In this document: positions 47,924 through 58,490 of the stretch, in pieces
How positions within the stretch are numbered: the first letter of the stretch is position 1
Layout of the letters: each line of letters begins with the position of its first letter
From: Tenacibaculum finnmarkense
GTDB taxonomy: Bacteria; Bacteroidota; Bacteroidia; Flavobacteriales; Flavobacteriaceae
Assembly: GCF_900239185.1 (NCBI RefSeq)
Contig: NZ_OENA01000097.1
Location: 126,540-190,539 of the forward strand
Direction: 5' to 3'
DNA length: 64,000 nucleotides
Position numbers and translations under genes: made by a program
The notes under the pieces: generated by a model
What the model saw: only the letters and a program-made list of their open reading frames with translations
What the model was told of the DNA's origin: nothing
Databases searched by the model: none

Positions 47924-49804
47924 TTATTTTTTATTCTTTGCATTTTGTTGAGCAGCTTGTTGCTCTTGAGCTTGTTTCATAGCGCTATCTAAACGTTCAC
48001 GGAACTTGCTTTTAGCTTTTTCAGGCTTCTTTTTGTTCTCTTGAATTTTTGCATGAATTTTAGCTTCATCAATTACAAAGTTTTTAATAACTAACATAAT
48101 TGCGATAGTAAGTAAGTTTGATATAAAATAATATAAACTCAATCCACTTGCGTAACTGTTAAAGAAAAATAACATCATAAGCGGAGAGAAATAAATCATA
48201 TATTTCATCATCTTTTGCATGTCAGGCATTCCTTCTTGCGTTGGCGCTTGCATGTTTGCTTGCTGACTTTGGTTCATTCTCATGTAAAAGAAAATAGCGA
48301 TAGATGCTAAAATTGGGAATAAACTAATATGATCACCATAAAAAGGAATTTTAAATGGTAATTTGAAAATTTCATCATAAGCTGATAAATCATCAGCCCA
48401 TAAAAAACCTTTTTGACGTAAATCAATTTCCTTTGGAAAAAACTTAAATAATGCAAAGAATACCGGCATTTGTAATAAGGCAGGAATACAACCCGACATC
48501 ATGCTTACACCAGATTTTCGCTGTATTGCCATGGTTTCTTGCTGACGTTTCATGGCATTTTCTTTCCCTGGATATTTCTTGTTGATTTCTTCCATTTCTG
48601 GACGAATCACTTTCATTTTTGCACTCGATAAATACGATTTATAAAGTACTGGCGACATAATAATACGAACAACGATGGTCATTAAAATAATGATTAATCC
48701 GAAGTTACCAATAAAACCTTTTAACATGTTAAATACAGGATAGAAAACATATTTGTTTAGCGCACCAAAAATACCCCAACCTAAATTCATGTTATCTCTT
48801 AATCCTAATTCATTGTATTTTTTTAAGATGTTATAGTCGTTTGGTCCGTAAAACCATGACATATTTTGGTTAATTTCACCATTTTGAACAGTTACAGGAA
48901 TGTTAACATTAAATGCTTTTAAAAATTTAGTTCCTGTTGCACCGTCTTCTTCATAAGCTTCTTGCTTTAAAGTTGGTTTAGAAAAACCGTCTTTATTAAT
49001 TAAAATAGAAGAGAAAAAATGTTGTTTTAAACTAATCCAAGTTGCTTTATTGGCAATTTCATCATTTGATTTTATTCCAAGACACTCCATTGAGTTGTCT
49101 TCATAATAATGAATTGCGGTATTTTGATTTTCGTAATTAAAGGCTTTTTCATTTGAAAAGGCTTTTAATTTCCAATCTAAATTAATAGGATTACTAGCAT
49201 TTATTACAGTACTTAAACCCTGTGAACGTACACTAAAATCAACTAAATAATCGTCTTTTTTAATTTCGTAACGGTATTCTAAAAATTGAGTTTCTGATAC
49301 TTTCAATTTCATCGAAAGTATTTTCGTATCGCCATTTTTAGTTAAAGTAGGTGCAAATAATAAATCTTTGGTATTTAGAATACGGTTATCGGTAGTTCCA
49401 AAATTAAGATTAAAAGAAGCATTTTTATCTTTTACTAAATATAAAGGAAGCGAATCGTAGGTTTTGAAGCTTTTAAGTAAAGCTTGGGTAATTTGCCCTC
49501 CTTTATTATCAATAGTTAATTTAACAAGATTGTTTTCAATAGAGGTAACGCCACTTTTTGCTGTTGAAGCGCCATAAGCAAAAGCACCTAATTTATTTTT
49601 TAAGGCGATTTTTTGTAGTGAATCGCTTAAAATTGCTGTTCCTACTGCGTTATTTTGAGCTGTTAAAGCATCTGTAACTTGTGTTGTTTGCGTTTTAGTT
49701 TCAGGAGTTACTTCAGGCTTGCGACTGTTCATCCACCAAAGTAGTATTCCTCCTAATAAAAGCATTCCGATGAATGACTTTACATCAAATTTTTTTTGTT
49801 CCAT
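47924..49804 (-). CDS. yidC: Membrane protein insertase YidC
   Basis: The 626 residues begin with a membrane anchor (FIGMLLLGGILLWWM), then a large periplasmic P1 domain (~residues 60-360), then the conserved insertase core: FNMLKGFIGNFGLIIILMTI, SYLSSAKMKVIRPEMEEINK, SGVSMMSGCIPALLQMPVFF and PLMMLFFFNSYASGLSLYYF. The basic C-terminal tail fits ribosome contact. It inserts inner-membrane proteins with or without SecYEG. It is downstream of pyrG on the same strand. Confidence 0.97.
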   Translation of the reverse strand: MEQKKFDVKSFIGMLLLGGILLWWMNSRKPEVTPETKTQTTQVTDALTAQNNAVGTAILSDSLQKIALKNKLGAFAYGASTAKSGVTSIENNLVKLTIDNKGGQITQALLKSFKTYDSLPLYLVKDKNASFNLNFGTTDNRILNTKDLLFAPTLTKNGDTKILSMKLKVSETQFLEYRYEIKKDDYLVDFSVRSQGLSTVINASNPINLDWKLKAFSNEKAFNYENQNTAIHYYEDNSMECLGIKSNDEIANKATWISLKQHFFSSILINKDGFSKPTLKQEAYEEDGATGTKFLKAFNVNIPVTVQNGEINQNMSWFYGPNDYNILKKYNELGLRDNMNLGWGIFGALNKYVFYPVFNMLKGFIGNFGLIIILMTIVVRIIMSPVLYKSYLSSAKMKVIRPEMEEINKKYPGKENAMKRQQETMAIQRKSGVSMMSGCIPALLQMPVFFALFKFFPKEIDLRQKGFLWADDLSAYDEIFKLPFKIPFYGDHISLFPILASIAIFFYMRMNQSQQANMQAPTQEGMPDMQKMMKYMIYFSPLMMLFFFNSYASGLSLYYFISNLLTIAIMLVIKNFVIDEAKIHAKIQENKKKPEKAKSKFRERLDSAMKQAQEQQAAQQNAKNKK

Positions 49805-49975
49805 TGATATGTGTTATAAATGATGACAACTTGTCATTGTTTATTCTGATAATTTAAAAATACCAGAAAAATCAGACAAGTTTAGTAAAACCGAATCGTT
49901 TTTATGAGGTTTTACCGTTATTAATTTTAATAAGGATATTCGCTCAAAGAATGTTCCATACGTATTAAAAAAGAA

Positions 49976-50011
49976 AAAAAATCCTGTAATTTTTTAATTA
50001 CAGGATTTTTA
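49976..50011 (-). terminator. pyrG terminator
   Basis: AAAAATCCTGTAATT / AATTACAGGATTTTT hairpin just beyond the pyrG stop, so pyrG and yidC are separately transcribed. Confidence 0.85.
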
Positions 50012-50014
50012 AAT

Positions 50015-51664
<1,650 letters not shown>

Positions 51665-51755
51665 CTATCCGAACAAATAAAAAAGTAAAAAAAATACATA
51701 AAAAAAGCGTATTTTTGTAAAGTTGAAAAATATTTCAAAAAAAACAAATGGAGTA

Positions 51756-51786
51756 TTTGTAAGACAAAAAAACTATTGTATATTTG
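51756..51786 (+). promoter_or_regulatory. rpmH promoter
   Basis: TTTG at 51756-51759, 19 nt, then TATATTTG at 51779-51786: an exact two-box Bacteroidota promoter, giving a leader of about 65 nt. A second box, TATTTTTG at 51710-51717, may be an alternative. Confidence 0.75.
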
Positions 51787-51856
51787 CCCACGCTTTTAGC
51801 AGACGGAAATTCATAAAAGCAAGTTGAATTAAAGACCATTTTTAAAAACATAAATA

Positions 51857-52018
51857 ATGCCGAAAAGAACTTACCAACCATCGAAAAGAAAAAGAAGAAA
51901 CAAACACGGTTTCAGAGAAAGAATGGCATCTGCTAATGGACGTAAAGTACTAGCTAGAAGAAGAGCTAAAGGAAGAAAAAACTTAAGTGTATCTTCAGCT
52001 CCAAGACCAAAAAAATAA
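51857..52018 (+). CDS. rpmH: 50S ribosomal protein L34
   Basis: The 53-residue protein starts [19 protein letters not shown] and continues [20 protein letters not shown], the L34 signature, with the short Lys-rich tail of flavobacterial L34. It is too short for a 60-residue cut-off. It has a strong promoter and terminator of its own and is not followed by rnpA, which is the usual neighbour in other phyla. Confidence 0.97.
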   Translation: MPKRTYQPSKRKRRNKHGFRERMASANGRKVLARRRAKGRKNLSVSSAPRPKK

Positions 52019-52040
52019 TGATTAACAATCGTTAATATAT

Positions 52041-52074
52041 TAGGTGTTACTATTTTTATAGTAACACCTTTTTT
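52041..52074 (+). terminator. rpmH terminator
   Basis: AGGTGTTACTAT / ATAGTAACACCT perfect stem with a T run. Confidence 0.92.
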
Positions 52075-52140
52075 GTATATAAACTTTTTTTACCTTTACA
52101 GAAAACCACAACAACAACAACAACACAACACCTACTTAAA

Positions 52141-54993
52141 ATGCCTAAAAATCAAGACCTTAAATCTATCTTAATAATCGGATCAGGGCCAATTGTTATT
52201 GGACAAGCCTGTGAATTTGATTATTCTGGAACGCAAGCTTTACGCTCTTTACGTGAAGACGGAATTGAAACTGTTTTAATCAATTCGAACCCTGCAACGA
52301 TCATGACAGACCCTACCATGGCTGATCATGTGTATCTTTTACCTTTAAATACCAAGTCAATATTACAAATATTAAAAGAGCATCCACAAATTGATGCAGT
52401 TTTACCAACAATGGGTGGTCAAACAGCTTTAAATTTATGTATTGAAGCTGATGAAAAAGGTATTTGGGAAGATTTTGGTGTAAAAATTATTGGTGTTAAT
52501 ATTGATGCCATTAATATTACGGAAGACCGTGAGAAGTTTAGAAACTTGATGATAGACATCGGTATTCCAATGGCGCCTCAAGCAACTGCAACATCATTCT
52601 TAAAAGGGAAAGAAATTGCTCAGGAATTTGGTTTTCCTTTAATTATTAGAGCGTCGTTTACTTTAGGTGGAGAAGGGGCTTCTTTTGTATATAAAGAAGA
52701 AGATTTTGATGCATTATTAACTCATGGATTAGAGGTTTCTCCAATTCATGAAGTAATGATTGATAAAGCGCTTATCGGTTGGAAAGAATACGAATTAGAG
52801 TTATTAAGAGACGCTAATGATAACGTTGTTATTATTTGTTCGATCGAAAATATGGACCCTATCGGAATTCATACTGGTGATTCAATTACGGTAGCTCCTG
52901 CAATGACACTTTCTGATAAAACATTCCAAAAAATGCGTGATATGGCAATCCATATGATGCGTAATATTGGTGATTTTGCAGGAGGATGTAATGTGCAGTT
53001 TGCTATTTCTCCAGATGAAAAAGAAGACATCATTGCTATTGAAATTAACCCAAGAGTTTCTCGTTCATCAGCATTAGCAAGTAAAGCAACAGGATATCCT
53101 ATTGCAAAAATTGCGGCTAAATTAGCCTTAGGGTATCATTTAGATGAATTAGACAATCAAATTACAAAATCGACATCAGCTTTATTTGAGCCAACTTTAG
53201 ATTATGTAATTGTAAAAATTCCTAGATGGAACTTTGATAAATTTGAAGGTTCTGACAGAACGTTAGGTTTACAAATGAAATCTGTTGGTGAGGTAATGGG
53301 AATTGGACGTTCGTTTCAAGAAGCATTGCACAAAGCAACACAATCGCTTGAAATTAAACGTAACGGTTTAGGTGCCGATGCAAAAGAAAATAAAAACTAC
53401 GACGAAATTATAGAGAAGTTAACATACGCTTCTTGGGACAGAGTTTTTATTATTTATGATGCTATCAAAATGGGAATTCCGTTGAGTAAAATCCACGAAA
53501 TTACGCAAATTGATATGTGGTTCTTAAAACAATACGAAGAATTACACGAAATAGAAAAAGAAATTTCTAAATATACCGTTGATACGCTTGATAGAGATTT
53601 ATTATTGGAAGCAAAACAAAAAGGATATGGAGATCGTCAGATTGCTCATATGTTAAAATGTTTAGAAAGTCAGGTATATAAAAAGAGAGAAGAATTAAAT
53701 ATCAACAGAGTTTACAAGTTAGTTGATACTTGTGCTGCTGAATTTAAAGCAAAAACTCCGTATTATTATTCAACTTTTGAAAGTGATATTGTAACCAAAG
53801 AAGGTGTTACAGTGGTGGCTAACGAAAGTGAAGTTACTGCAAAGAAAAAAATTATTGTTTTAGGTTCAGGACCAAACCGTATTGGGCAAGGAATTGAATT
53901 TGATTACTGTTGTGTTCATGGTATTTTAGCAGCTGCAGAATGTGGTTATGAAACCATTATGATTAACTGTAATCCTGAAACGGTTTCTACAGATTTTGAT
54001 ACGGCGGATAAATTATATTTTGAACCTGTTTTCTGGGAACATATATATGACATTATTAAGCATGAAAAGCCAGAAGGAGTTATTGTTCAATTAGGTGGAC
54101 AAACTGCTTTAAAATTAGCGGAGAAATTAACGAAATACGGAATCAAAATTTTAGGAACGAGTTTTGAAGCCTTAGATTTAGCCGAAGATAGAGGTAGTTT
54201 TTCTGATCTTTTACTGAGAAACAAAATTCCATTCCCAGAATTTGGAATTGCTGAAACAGCCGATGAAGCTTTAGTTTTAGCGGATCAATTAGATTTCCCA
54301 ATTTTAGTTCGTCCATCGTATGTTTTAGGAGGGCAAGGAATGAAAATTGTTATCAATAAAGAAGAATTAATAGAGCACGTTGTTGATTTATTAAGAAGAA
54401 TGCCTGGTAATAAATTATTATTAGACCATTATTTAGATGGCGCAATTGAAGCAGAAGCAGATGCAATTTGTGATGGTGAAAATGTGCAAATTATCGGAAT
54501 TATGGAGCATATTGAACCTTGTGGAGTACACTCTGGAGATTCAAACGCAACCTTACCAGCCTTTAACTTAGGTGATTTAGTATTACAGCAGATAAAAGAC
54601 CATACAAAAACCATCGCTTTAGAATTAAAAACGGTAGGTTTAATAAATGTTCAGTTTGCTATTAAAGATGATGTAGTTTACATTATTGAAGCAAACCCGA
54701 GAGCATCACGTACGGTGCCTTTTATAGCAAAAGCGTATAAACAGCCGTATGTAAATTATGCAACCAAGGTAATGTTAGGCGAAAATAAAGTTACTGATTT
54801 TGATTTCAATCCTCAGTTAAAAGGGTATGCGATAAAGCAACCGGTATTTTCATTTAACAAATTTCCGAACGTAAATAAACAATTAGGACCTGAAATGAAA
54901 TCAACAGGTGAAAGTATTTTGTTTATTGATGATTTAAAAGATGATCAGTTTTACGACTTATATTCAAGACGTAAAATGTACTTAACAAAATAA
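52141..54993 (+). CDS. carB: Carbamoyl-phosphate synthase large subunit lacking the allosteric domain
   Basis: The 950 residues contain both ATP-grasp halves: IGSGPIVIGQACEFDYSGTQ and GGEGASFVYKEEDFDALLTH in the first, LGSGPNRIGQGIEFDYCCVH and VRPSYVLGGQGMKIVINKEE in the second, with the oligomerisation region between. E. coli CarB has ~1073 residues; the missing ~120 are the C-terminal MGS-like domain that binds UMP, IMP and ornithine. The protein ends cleanly (SRRKMYLTK stop) before a terminator, so this is a real domain loss. It makes carbamoyl phosphate for pyrimidines and arginine; no carA lies here. Confidence 0.95.
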   Translation: MPKNQDLKSILIIGSGPIVIGQACEFDYSGTQALRSLREDGIETVLINSNPATIMTDPTMADHVYLLPLNTKSILQILKEHPQIDAVLPTMGGQTALNLCIEADEKGIWEDFGVKIIGVNIDAINITEDREKFRNLMIDIGIPMAPQATATSFLKGKEIAQEFGFPLIIRASFTLGGEGASFVYKEEDFDALLTHGLEVSPIHEVMIDKALIGWKEYELELLRDANDNVVIICSIENMDPIGIHTGDSITVAPAMTLSDKTFQKMRDMAIHMMRNIGDFAGGCNVQFAISPDEKEDIIAIEINPRVSRSSALASKATGYPIAKIAAKLALGYHLDELDNQITKSTSALFEPTLDYVIVKIPRWNFDKFEGSDRTLGLQMKSVGEVMGIGRSFQEALHKATQSLEIKRNGLGADAKENKNYDEIIEKLTYASWDRVFIIYDAIKMGIPLSKIHEITQIDMWFLKQYEELHEIEKEISKYTVDTLDRDLLLEAKQKGYGDRQIAHMLKCLESQVYKKREELNINRVYKLVDTCAAEFKAKTPYYYSTFESDIVTKEGVTVVANESEVTAKKKIIVLGSGPNRIGQGIEFDYCCVHGILAAAECGYETIMINCNPETVSTDFDTADKLYFEPVFWEHIYDIIKHEKPEGVIVQLGGQTALKLAEKLTKYGIKILGTSFEALDLAEDRGSFSDLLLRNKIPFPEFGIAETADEALVLADQLDFPILVRPSYVLGGQGMKIVINKEELIEHVVDLLRRMPGNKLLLDHYLDGAIEAEADAICDGENVQIIGIMEHIEPCGVHSGDSNATLPAFNLGDLVLQQIKDHTKTIALELKTVGLINVQFAIKDDVVYIIEANPRASRTVPFIAKAYKQPYVNYATKVMLGENKVTDFDFNPQLKGYAIKQPVFSFNKFPNVNKQLGPEMKSTGESILFIDDLKDDQFYDLYSRRKMYLTK

Positions 54994-55012
54994 TTTTTTT
55001 AAGATTAAAAAT

Positions 55013-55045
55013 TAAAAGCCTATCAGAAATGATAGGCTTTTTTTA
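55013..55045 (+). terminator. carB terminator
   Basis: AAAAGCCTATCA / TGATAGGCTTTT stem with seven Ts, 20 nt after carB. Confidence 0.9.
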
Positions 55046-55108
55046 TAGGTGAAAAATATAAATTTGAAATCTATTGTTAAATATTAATCGAAATTATGGT
55101 AGATAATT

Positions 55109-55202
55109 CTAGCCCCGATTGAAGCAATTGTTTGAGCTCTTTTTTGTTTTTTTTTCTTCAAAAAAATAAAAAAAGCGAGTGCGGAAAGCGGGAAATAGCT
55201 CC
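55109..55202 (+). repeat. Terminator-linked ~90-bp repeat, copy 4
   Basis: It runs from CTAGCCCCGATTGAAGC to GGGAAATAGCTCC with hairpin CTTTTTTGTTTTTTT / AAAAAAATAAAAAAAG (one G-U pair). On the minus strand it follows the terminator of the thioesterase gene. Confidence 0.85.
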
Positions 55203-55204
55203 AT

Positions 55205-55242
55205 AAAAAAACCTCGAAAGTTATAAAACAATCAAGGTTTTT
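55205..55242 (-). terminator. Thioesterase gene terminator (imperfect)
   Basis: AAAAAACCTCGA / TCAAGGTTTTT pairs with a mismatch around a 14-nt loop; a T run follows on the minus strand. Confidence 0.55.
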
Positions 55243-55300
55243 AATTTTTTATGTATTTTAAAATTATATTTAAAATGATTTTAGCATTAAAGGAACGCTA

Positions 55301-55870
55301 TTATAGTTCAATTTTTACATTGTATTTTTCTAAATCTTTAGTGTAATTTTGATGTACAAAAGTTTCACTGTCAAATTCTTCTTGACGTTTCTTTTTCATT
55401 TCAATACGTTTTATCGCCTTTAAAAAACGCCTGATTTCAATATCGTCATTTACAATTAAACCAGGAACTTGAACGCTTTTCCCGTCTTTATCTTTAGCAA
55501 CCATGGTAAAATAAGACGAGTTACAATGCTTGGTAACTCCTGTTCTAATATTTTCAGCTTCCACACGAATACCAACAACCATCGAGGTGCGTCCTGCATA
55601 ATTTACAGAGGCTTTCATGGTAACCAACTCGCCAACTTCAATGGGATTTAAAAAATCAACCGTATCAACCGATGCCGTTACGCAGTATTCGCCAGAGTGT
55701 TTTGAAGCACAAGCAAAGGCAATTTGGTCTAATAACGATAAAATATAACCTCCGTGAATTTTACCGCTAAAATTAGCGTGCGATGGCAGCATTAATTCTG
55801 AAATAGTGATACCAGTTTCTTCAACGTGTTTAAATTTTCGAGTCGTTTTATTTGTTGTTTTGCTTGTCAT
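55301..55870 (-). CDS. Acyl-CoA thioesterase, hotdog fold (YciA/ACOT type)
   Basis: The 189 residues show the hotdog thioesterase pattern: TISELMLPSHANFSGKIHGG with the catalytic Asn/His-Gly-Gly region, ILSLLDQIAFACASKHSG, VTASVDTVDFLNPIEVGELV and NYAGRTSMVVGIRVEAENI. It should hydrolyse acyl-CoAs to free fatty acids and CoA. The 11-bp gap to the upstream gene suggests one transcript. Confidence 0.9.
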   Translation of the reverse strand: MTSKTTNKTTRKFKHVEETGITISELMLPSHANFSGKIHGGYILSLLDQIAFACASKHSGEYCVTASVDTVDFLNPIEVGELVTMKASVNYAGRTSMVVGIRVEAENIRTGVTKHCNSSYFTMVAKDKDGKSVQVPGLIVNDDIEIRRFLKAIKRIEMKKKRQEEFDSETFVHQNYTKDLEKYNVKIEL

Positions 55871-55881
55871 TTTGTTAGTTA

Positions 55882-56280
55882 TTATTCTTGTTTTTTAATT
55901 TCAGGAGTCTCTTCTAAACTTCTAAAATGAGGTGAATTTTCTTGTTCTACTTTGGTAACAAAATATTTAGAATCGCCTAACCATGAAAAGGTTCTGTAAA
56001 GCTCTTTATACGTAATTTTAACATAACGTCCTTGAAATTTTTGTAAATCGGCAATAACTTTCTTCTCATTGTCTTGCACTGAAAAAGAAAAAATTTGAGC
56101 ACCAGAAATACCTTGGCTAATTTCACCTTCCCAGCTTTTAACAACAACTCCTTTGTAGCTTATTTTTATAAGTTCGCCAGAGCGCACACCTTTACTATAA
56201 GGTACGTAATAAATAAAAGCATAATAGGAAAAAGAAATTAATGTGATAATAAGAATAATTAAAGCGACTATTTTTTTCAT
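55882..56280 (-). CDS. Small membrane-anchored protein, conserved in flavobacteria
   Basis: The 132 residues have one N-terminal hydrophobic helix (IVALIILIITLISFSYYAFI) and a small globular part (SGELIKISYKGVVVKSWEGE, FSFSVQDNEKKVIADLQKFQ, ITYKELYRTFSWLGDSKYFV) with predicted beta strands. I know similar proteins only as unassigned; such proteins are sometimes labelled 6-phosphogluconate dehydrogenase, which the length and sequence do not support. It is transcribed with the thioesterase gene from a TACTTTTG box at 56310-56303. Confidence 0.75.
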   Translation of the reverse strand: MKKIVALIILIITLISFSYYAFIYYVPYSKGVRSGELIKISYKGVVVKSWEGEISQGISGAQIFSFSVQDNEKKVIADLQKFQGRYVKITYKELYRTFSWLGDSKYFVTKVEQENSPHFRSLEETPEIKKQE

Positions 56281-56302
56281 GGAACGGTTTAAGTTTAGGT
56301 AA

Positions 56303-56310
56303 CAAAAGTA
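56303..56310 (-). promoter_or_regulatory. TAnnTTTG box of the small membrane-anchored gene
   Basis: The minus strand reads TACTTTTG 22 nt before the start; divergent from the box at 56349. Confidence 0.6.
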
Positions 56311-56326
56311 AGGCTAATATTTAAAC

Positions 56327-56356
56327 TTGTAAAATGAATTGAAAGTAGTAATTTTG
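56327..56356 (+). promoter_or_regulatory. Promoter of the GlmU-like gene
   Basis: TTG at 56327-56329, 19 nt, then TAATTTTG at 56349-56356, 23 nt before the ATG at 56380. Confidence 0.7.
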
Positions 56357-56379
56357 TGTGAGTTCAAAAAATAATAAAT

Positions 56380-57555
56380 ATGAATTATATTTTATTTGAT
56401 GGTGATGTAAGAACCGCTTTATTACCATTTACATATACAAAACCCGTTGCCGATATTAGGGTCGGAATTTTAACGATTCGCGAAAAATGGGAAAAACATT
56501 TAGGATCAACCACCACAACAGTTACTGAAGAATATTTAGAAGAAAAATATCCGATGGTAGAGTTGGAAGAAAATGTGCTGTTAAATGCCTCTTTTTTACC
56601 AACAGATTCATTGGTTGATATGGTAAGAGCATTAACCAAAAATCAGGCAATTTTTAAGGGTGAAGATGTGATTGCTTTTTATACCAACGACAGCCAAGAC
56701 GAAGTGAATTTTGCAAATTATGAGCAAATTGAATACCAAGAAGAGCTACTTCAAATTAGAAATACTTGGGATATCTTTTCTTTAAATGATAAAGCAATTC
56801 GTGCTGATTTTGATTTAATTACCGACGGCAGAACATCTGAGCCAATTCCTGATACAGTAAATTGTATCAATAAAAAAGATATCTTTATTGAAGAGGGTGC
56901 AAAACTAACATTTGCAACTTTAAACGCAAGTTCAGGACCTATTTACATCGGTGAAAATGCCGAGATTATGGAAGGCGTTGTAGTAAGAGGCGCTTTGGCA
57001 ATGTGTGAAAATTCGGTATTAAAATTAGGAGCAAAAATATACGGAGCAACCACTTTAGGGCCTCATTGTAAAGTAGGAGGAGAGGTTAATAATTCGGTAT
57101 TAATGGGCTATTCTAGCAAAGGACACGATGGGTTTTTAGGAAATTCTGTGCTTGGAGAATGGTGTAATATTGGAGCAGACACTAATAATTCTAACCTTAA
57201 AAATAACTATGCTGAGGTAAAATTATGGAGCTATGATACGGGTCGTTTTGCAAAAACAGGCTTACAATTTTGTGGTTTAATGATGGGCGACCACTCTAAA
57301 TGTGGCATCAATACCATGTTTAATACGGGAACTGTAGTAGGTGTTTCCGCTAATATTTTTGGTAGCGGATTTCCTCGAAATTTTGTACCTTCTTTTAGTT
57401 GGGGAGGCGCTTCTGGGTTTACAGAATACAAAACCAACAAAGTTTTTGAAGTAGCCGAAATGGTAATGAAAAGACGAAATATTGAGTTTGATGAAAAAGA
57501 ACAGCGAATTTTAAGTCATGTTTTTGAACAAACTAAACAGTATAGAAATTACTAA
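56380..57555 (+). CDS. GlmU-like putative sugar nucleotidyltransferase (left-handed beta-helix)
   Basis: The 391 residues match the alternative GlmU family of Bacteroidota. The N-terminal part (NYILFDGDVRTALLPFTYTK, ADIRVGILTIREKWEKHLG) is a divergent nucleotidyltransferase domain. From residue ~175 a hexapeptide beta-helix follows: GPIYIGENAEIMEGVVVRGA, LKLGAKIYGATTLGPHCKVG and VLGEWCNIGADTNNSNLKNN. It probably makes UDP-GlcNAc or another activated sugar for the cell envelope. The stop codon TAA is directly followed by a degenerate MITE end. Confidence 0.88.
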   Translation: MNYILFDGDVRTALLPFTYTKPVADIRVGILTIREKWEKHLGSTTTTVTEEYLEEKYPMVELEENVLLNASFLPTDSLVDMVRALTKNQAIFKGEDVIAFYTNDSQDEVNFANYEQIEYQEELLQIRNTWDIFSLNDKAIRADFDLITDGRTSEPIPDTVNCINKKDIFIEEGAKLTFATLNASSGPIYIGENAEIMEGVVVRGALAMCENSVLKLGAKIYGATTLGPHCKVGGEVNNSVLMGYSSKGHDGFLGNSVLGEWCNIGADTNNSNLKNNYAEVKLWSYDTGRFAKTGLQFCGLMMGDHSKCGINTMFNTGTVVGVSANIFGSGFPRNFVPSFSWGGASGFTEYKTNKVFEVAEMVMKRRNIEFDEKEQRILSHVFEQTKQYRNY

Positions 57556-57700
57556 GATTCCGTTTAAATTTCATCTAAAAATAGCATCGAATTCGTCAAT
57601 CTGAATTTATTTCAGATTCGCATTCTGATTTGCCGTAGTTCTCTTGTTGATGCGATACTGAACTAAATTCAGCATAACGAAAATAGATAAGAGAGTTAAA
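57556..57700 (-). mobile_element. Degenerate MITE-like copy after the GlmU-like gene
   Basis: It begins GATTCCGTTTAAATTTCATC, a decayed form of the inverted end GAGCCTGTTTAAATTTCATC, right after the TAA stop codon. The inner stretches TTGATGCGATACTGAACTAAATTCAGCAT match the element at 31956. The far end is too diverged to place exactly. Confidence 0.55.
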
Positions 57701-57703
57701 ATC

Positions 57704-57739
57704 AAAATCCTCATAATTTATATTGTGGGGATTTTTTTT
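57704..57739 (+). terminator. Probable terminator downstream of the GlmU-like gene
   Basis: AAAATCCTCATAAT / ATTGTGGGGATTTT pairs with G-U and one mismatch, followed by a T run, then the terminator-linked repeat. Confidence 0.6.
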
Positions 57740-57751
57740 ATAATTATTTTT

Positions 57752-57837
57752 TGAAGCTATTTCCCGCTTTCCGCACTCGCTTTTTTTTGAAGAAAAATCA
57801 AAAAAAGAGCTCAAACAAATGCTTCAATCGGGGCTAG
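57752..57837 (-). repeat. Terminator-linked ~90-bp repeat, copy 5
   Basis: On the plus strand it reads GAAGCTATTTCCCGCTTTCC through to CAATCGGGGCTAG, 12 nt after the terminator of the GlmU-like gene. The hairpin pairs TTTGA with TTCAAA, again compensated. Confidence 0.85.
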
Positions 57838-57926
57838 GCGATTTTGCTGAAAATAATATTTGTTTGATCATTTATAATTTGAACATTAAAATTGTCAAAC
57901 CCCTAAATTATCCTTAAAATTGCCGA

Positions 57927-58394
57927 ATGAAGTACAGACAATTAACAAAAGAGCAATTTGAAGGATTGCATGAAGAATTTGCACGTTTTTTAGCATCACA
58001 AAGTATCGATGCCAAAGAATGGAAAGAATTAAAAGAACAAAAACCAGCCGTAGCCGAAGACGAAATGAACGTTTTTAGTGATGTCGTTTGGGATGATGTA
58101 CTTACAAAAACCGAGTATTTAGAGCATTTTTCACCAAAAATGGTTAATTTATTTAAATGCGATAAAGATGAAATTCATCGTATTATGGTAACTATTGATA
58201 AAGATATAAATTTATTAGAACAAGAAGGTTTTGAGTGGTTAATGCAAAACCCGAATGATGAAAAAGTCGAACTTTTTACAGGAACGATAAAGTATAAAAG
58301 AGAACGAAATGTTGAGGTTTTCGATTTAATAGAAAAAGGAAGTTCAATATCAAAGGGAGAAATTTACGAGTATTTTAGTAAGTTAACATCGTAA
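57927..58394 (+). CDS. DUF6495-type protein
   Basis: The 155-residue soluble protein starts MKYRQLTKEQFEGLHEEFAR and is rich in charged helices. It resembles a family of uncharacterised flavobacterial proteins (DUF6495). No signal peptide, membrane helix or catalytic motif is visible. It has its own terminator (58415-58448). Function unknown. Confidence 0.75.
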   Translation: MKYRQLTKEQFEGLHEEFARFLASQSIDAKEWKELKEQKPAVAEDEMNVFSDVVWDDVLTKTEYLEHFSPKMVNLFKCDKDEIHRIMVTIDKDINLLEQEGFEWLMQNPNDEKVELFTGTIKYKRERNVEVFDLIEKGSSISKGEIYEYFSKLTS

Positions 58395-58414
58395 GTAATT
58401 TTAAAAAAATATTA

Positions 58415-58448
58415 CAAAACGTCTTTAATAATTTAAAGACGTTTTTTT
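58415..58448 (+). terminator. Terminator of the DUF6495-type gene
   Basis: AAAACGTCTTTAA / TTAAAGACGTTTT perfect stem with T run. Confidence 0.92.
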
Positions 58449-58478
58449 ATTCCATATAATTTAGAAAATAAATAAGTG

Positions 58479-58486
58479 TATTTTTG
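58479..58486 (+). promoter_or_regulatory. TAnnTTTG box abutting trmH: probable leaderless message
   Basis: TATTTTTG ends 4 nt before the ATG at 58491, the same spacing as in recR. It also rules out the earlier GTG at 58476. Confidence 0.65.
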
Positions 58487-58490
58487 CAAG

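Noticed and set aside
55882..56280. 6-phosphogluconate dehydrogenase label for the 132-residue protein
   Set aside because: The protein is far too short and has a membrane anchor and no Rossmann motif.
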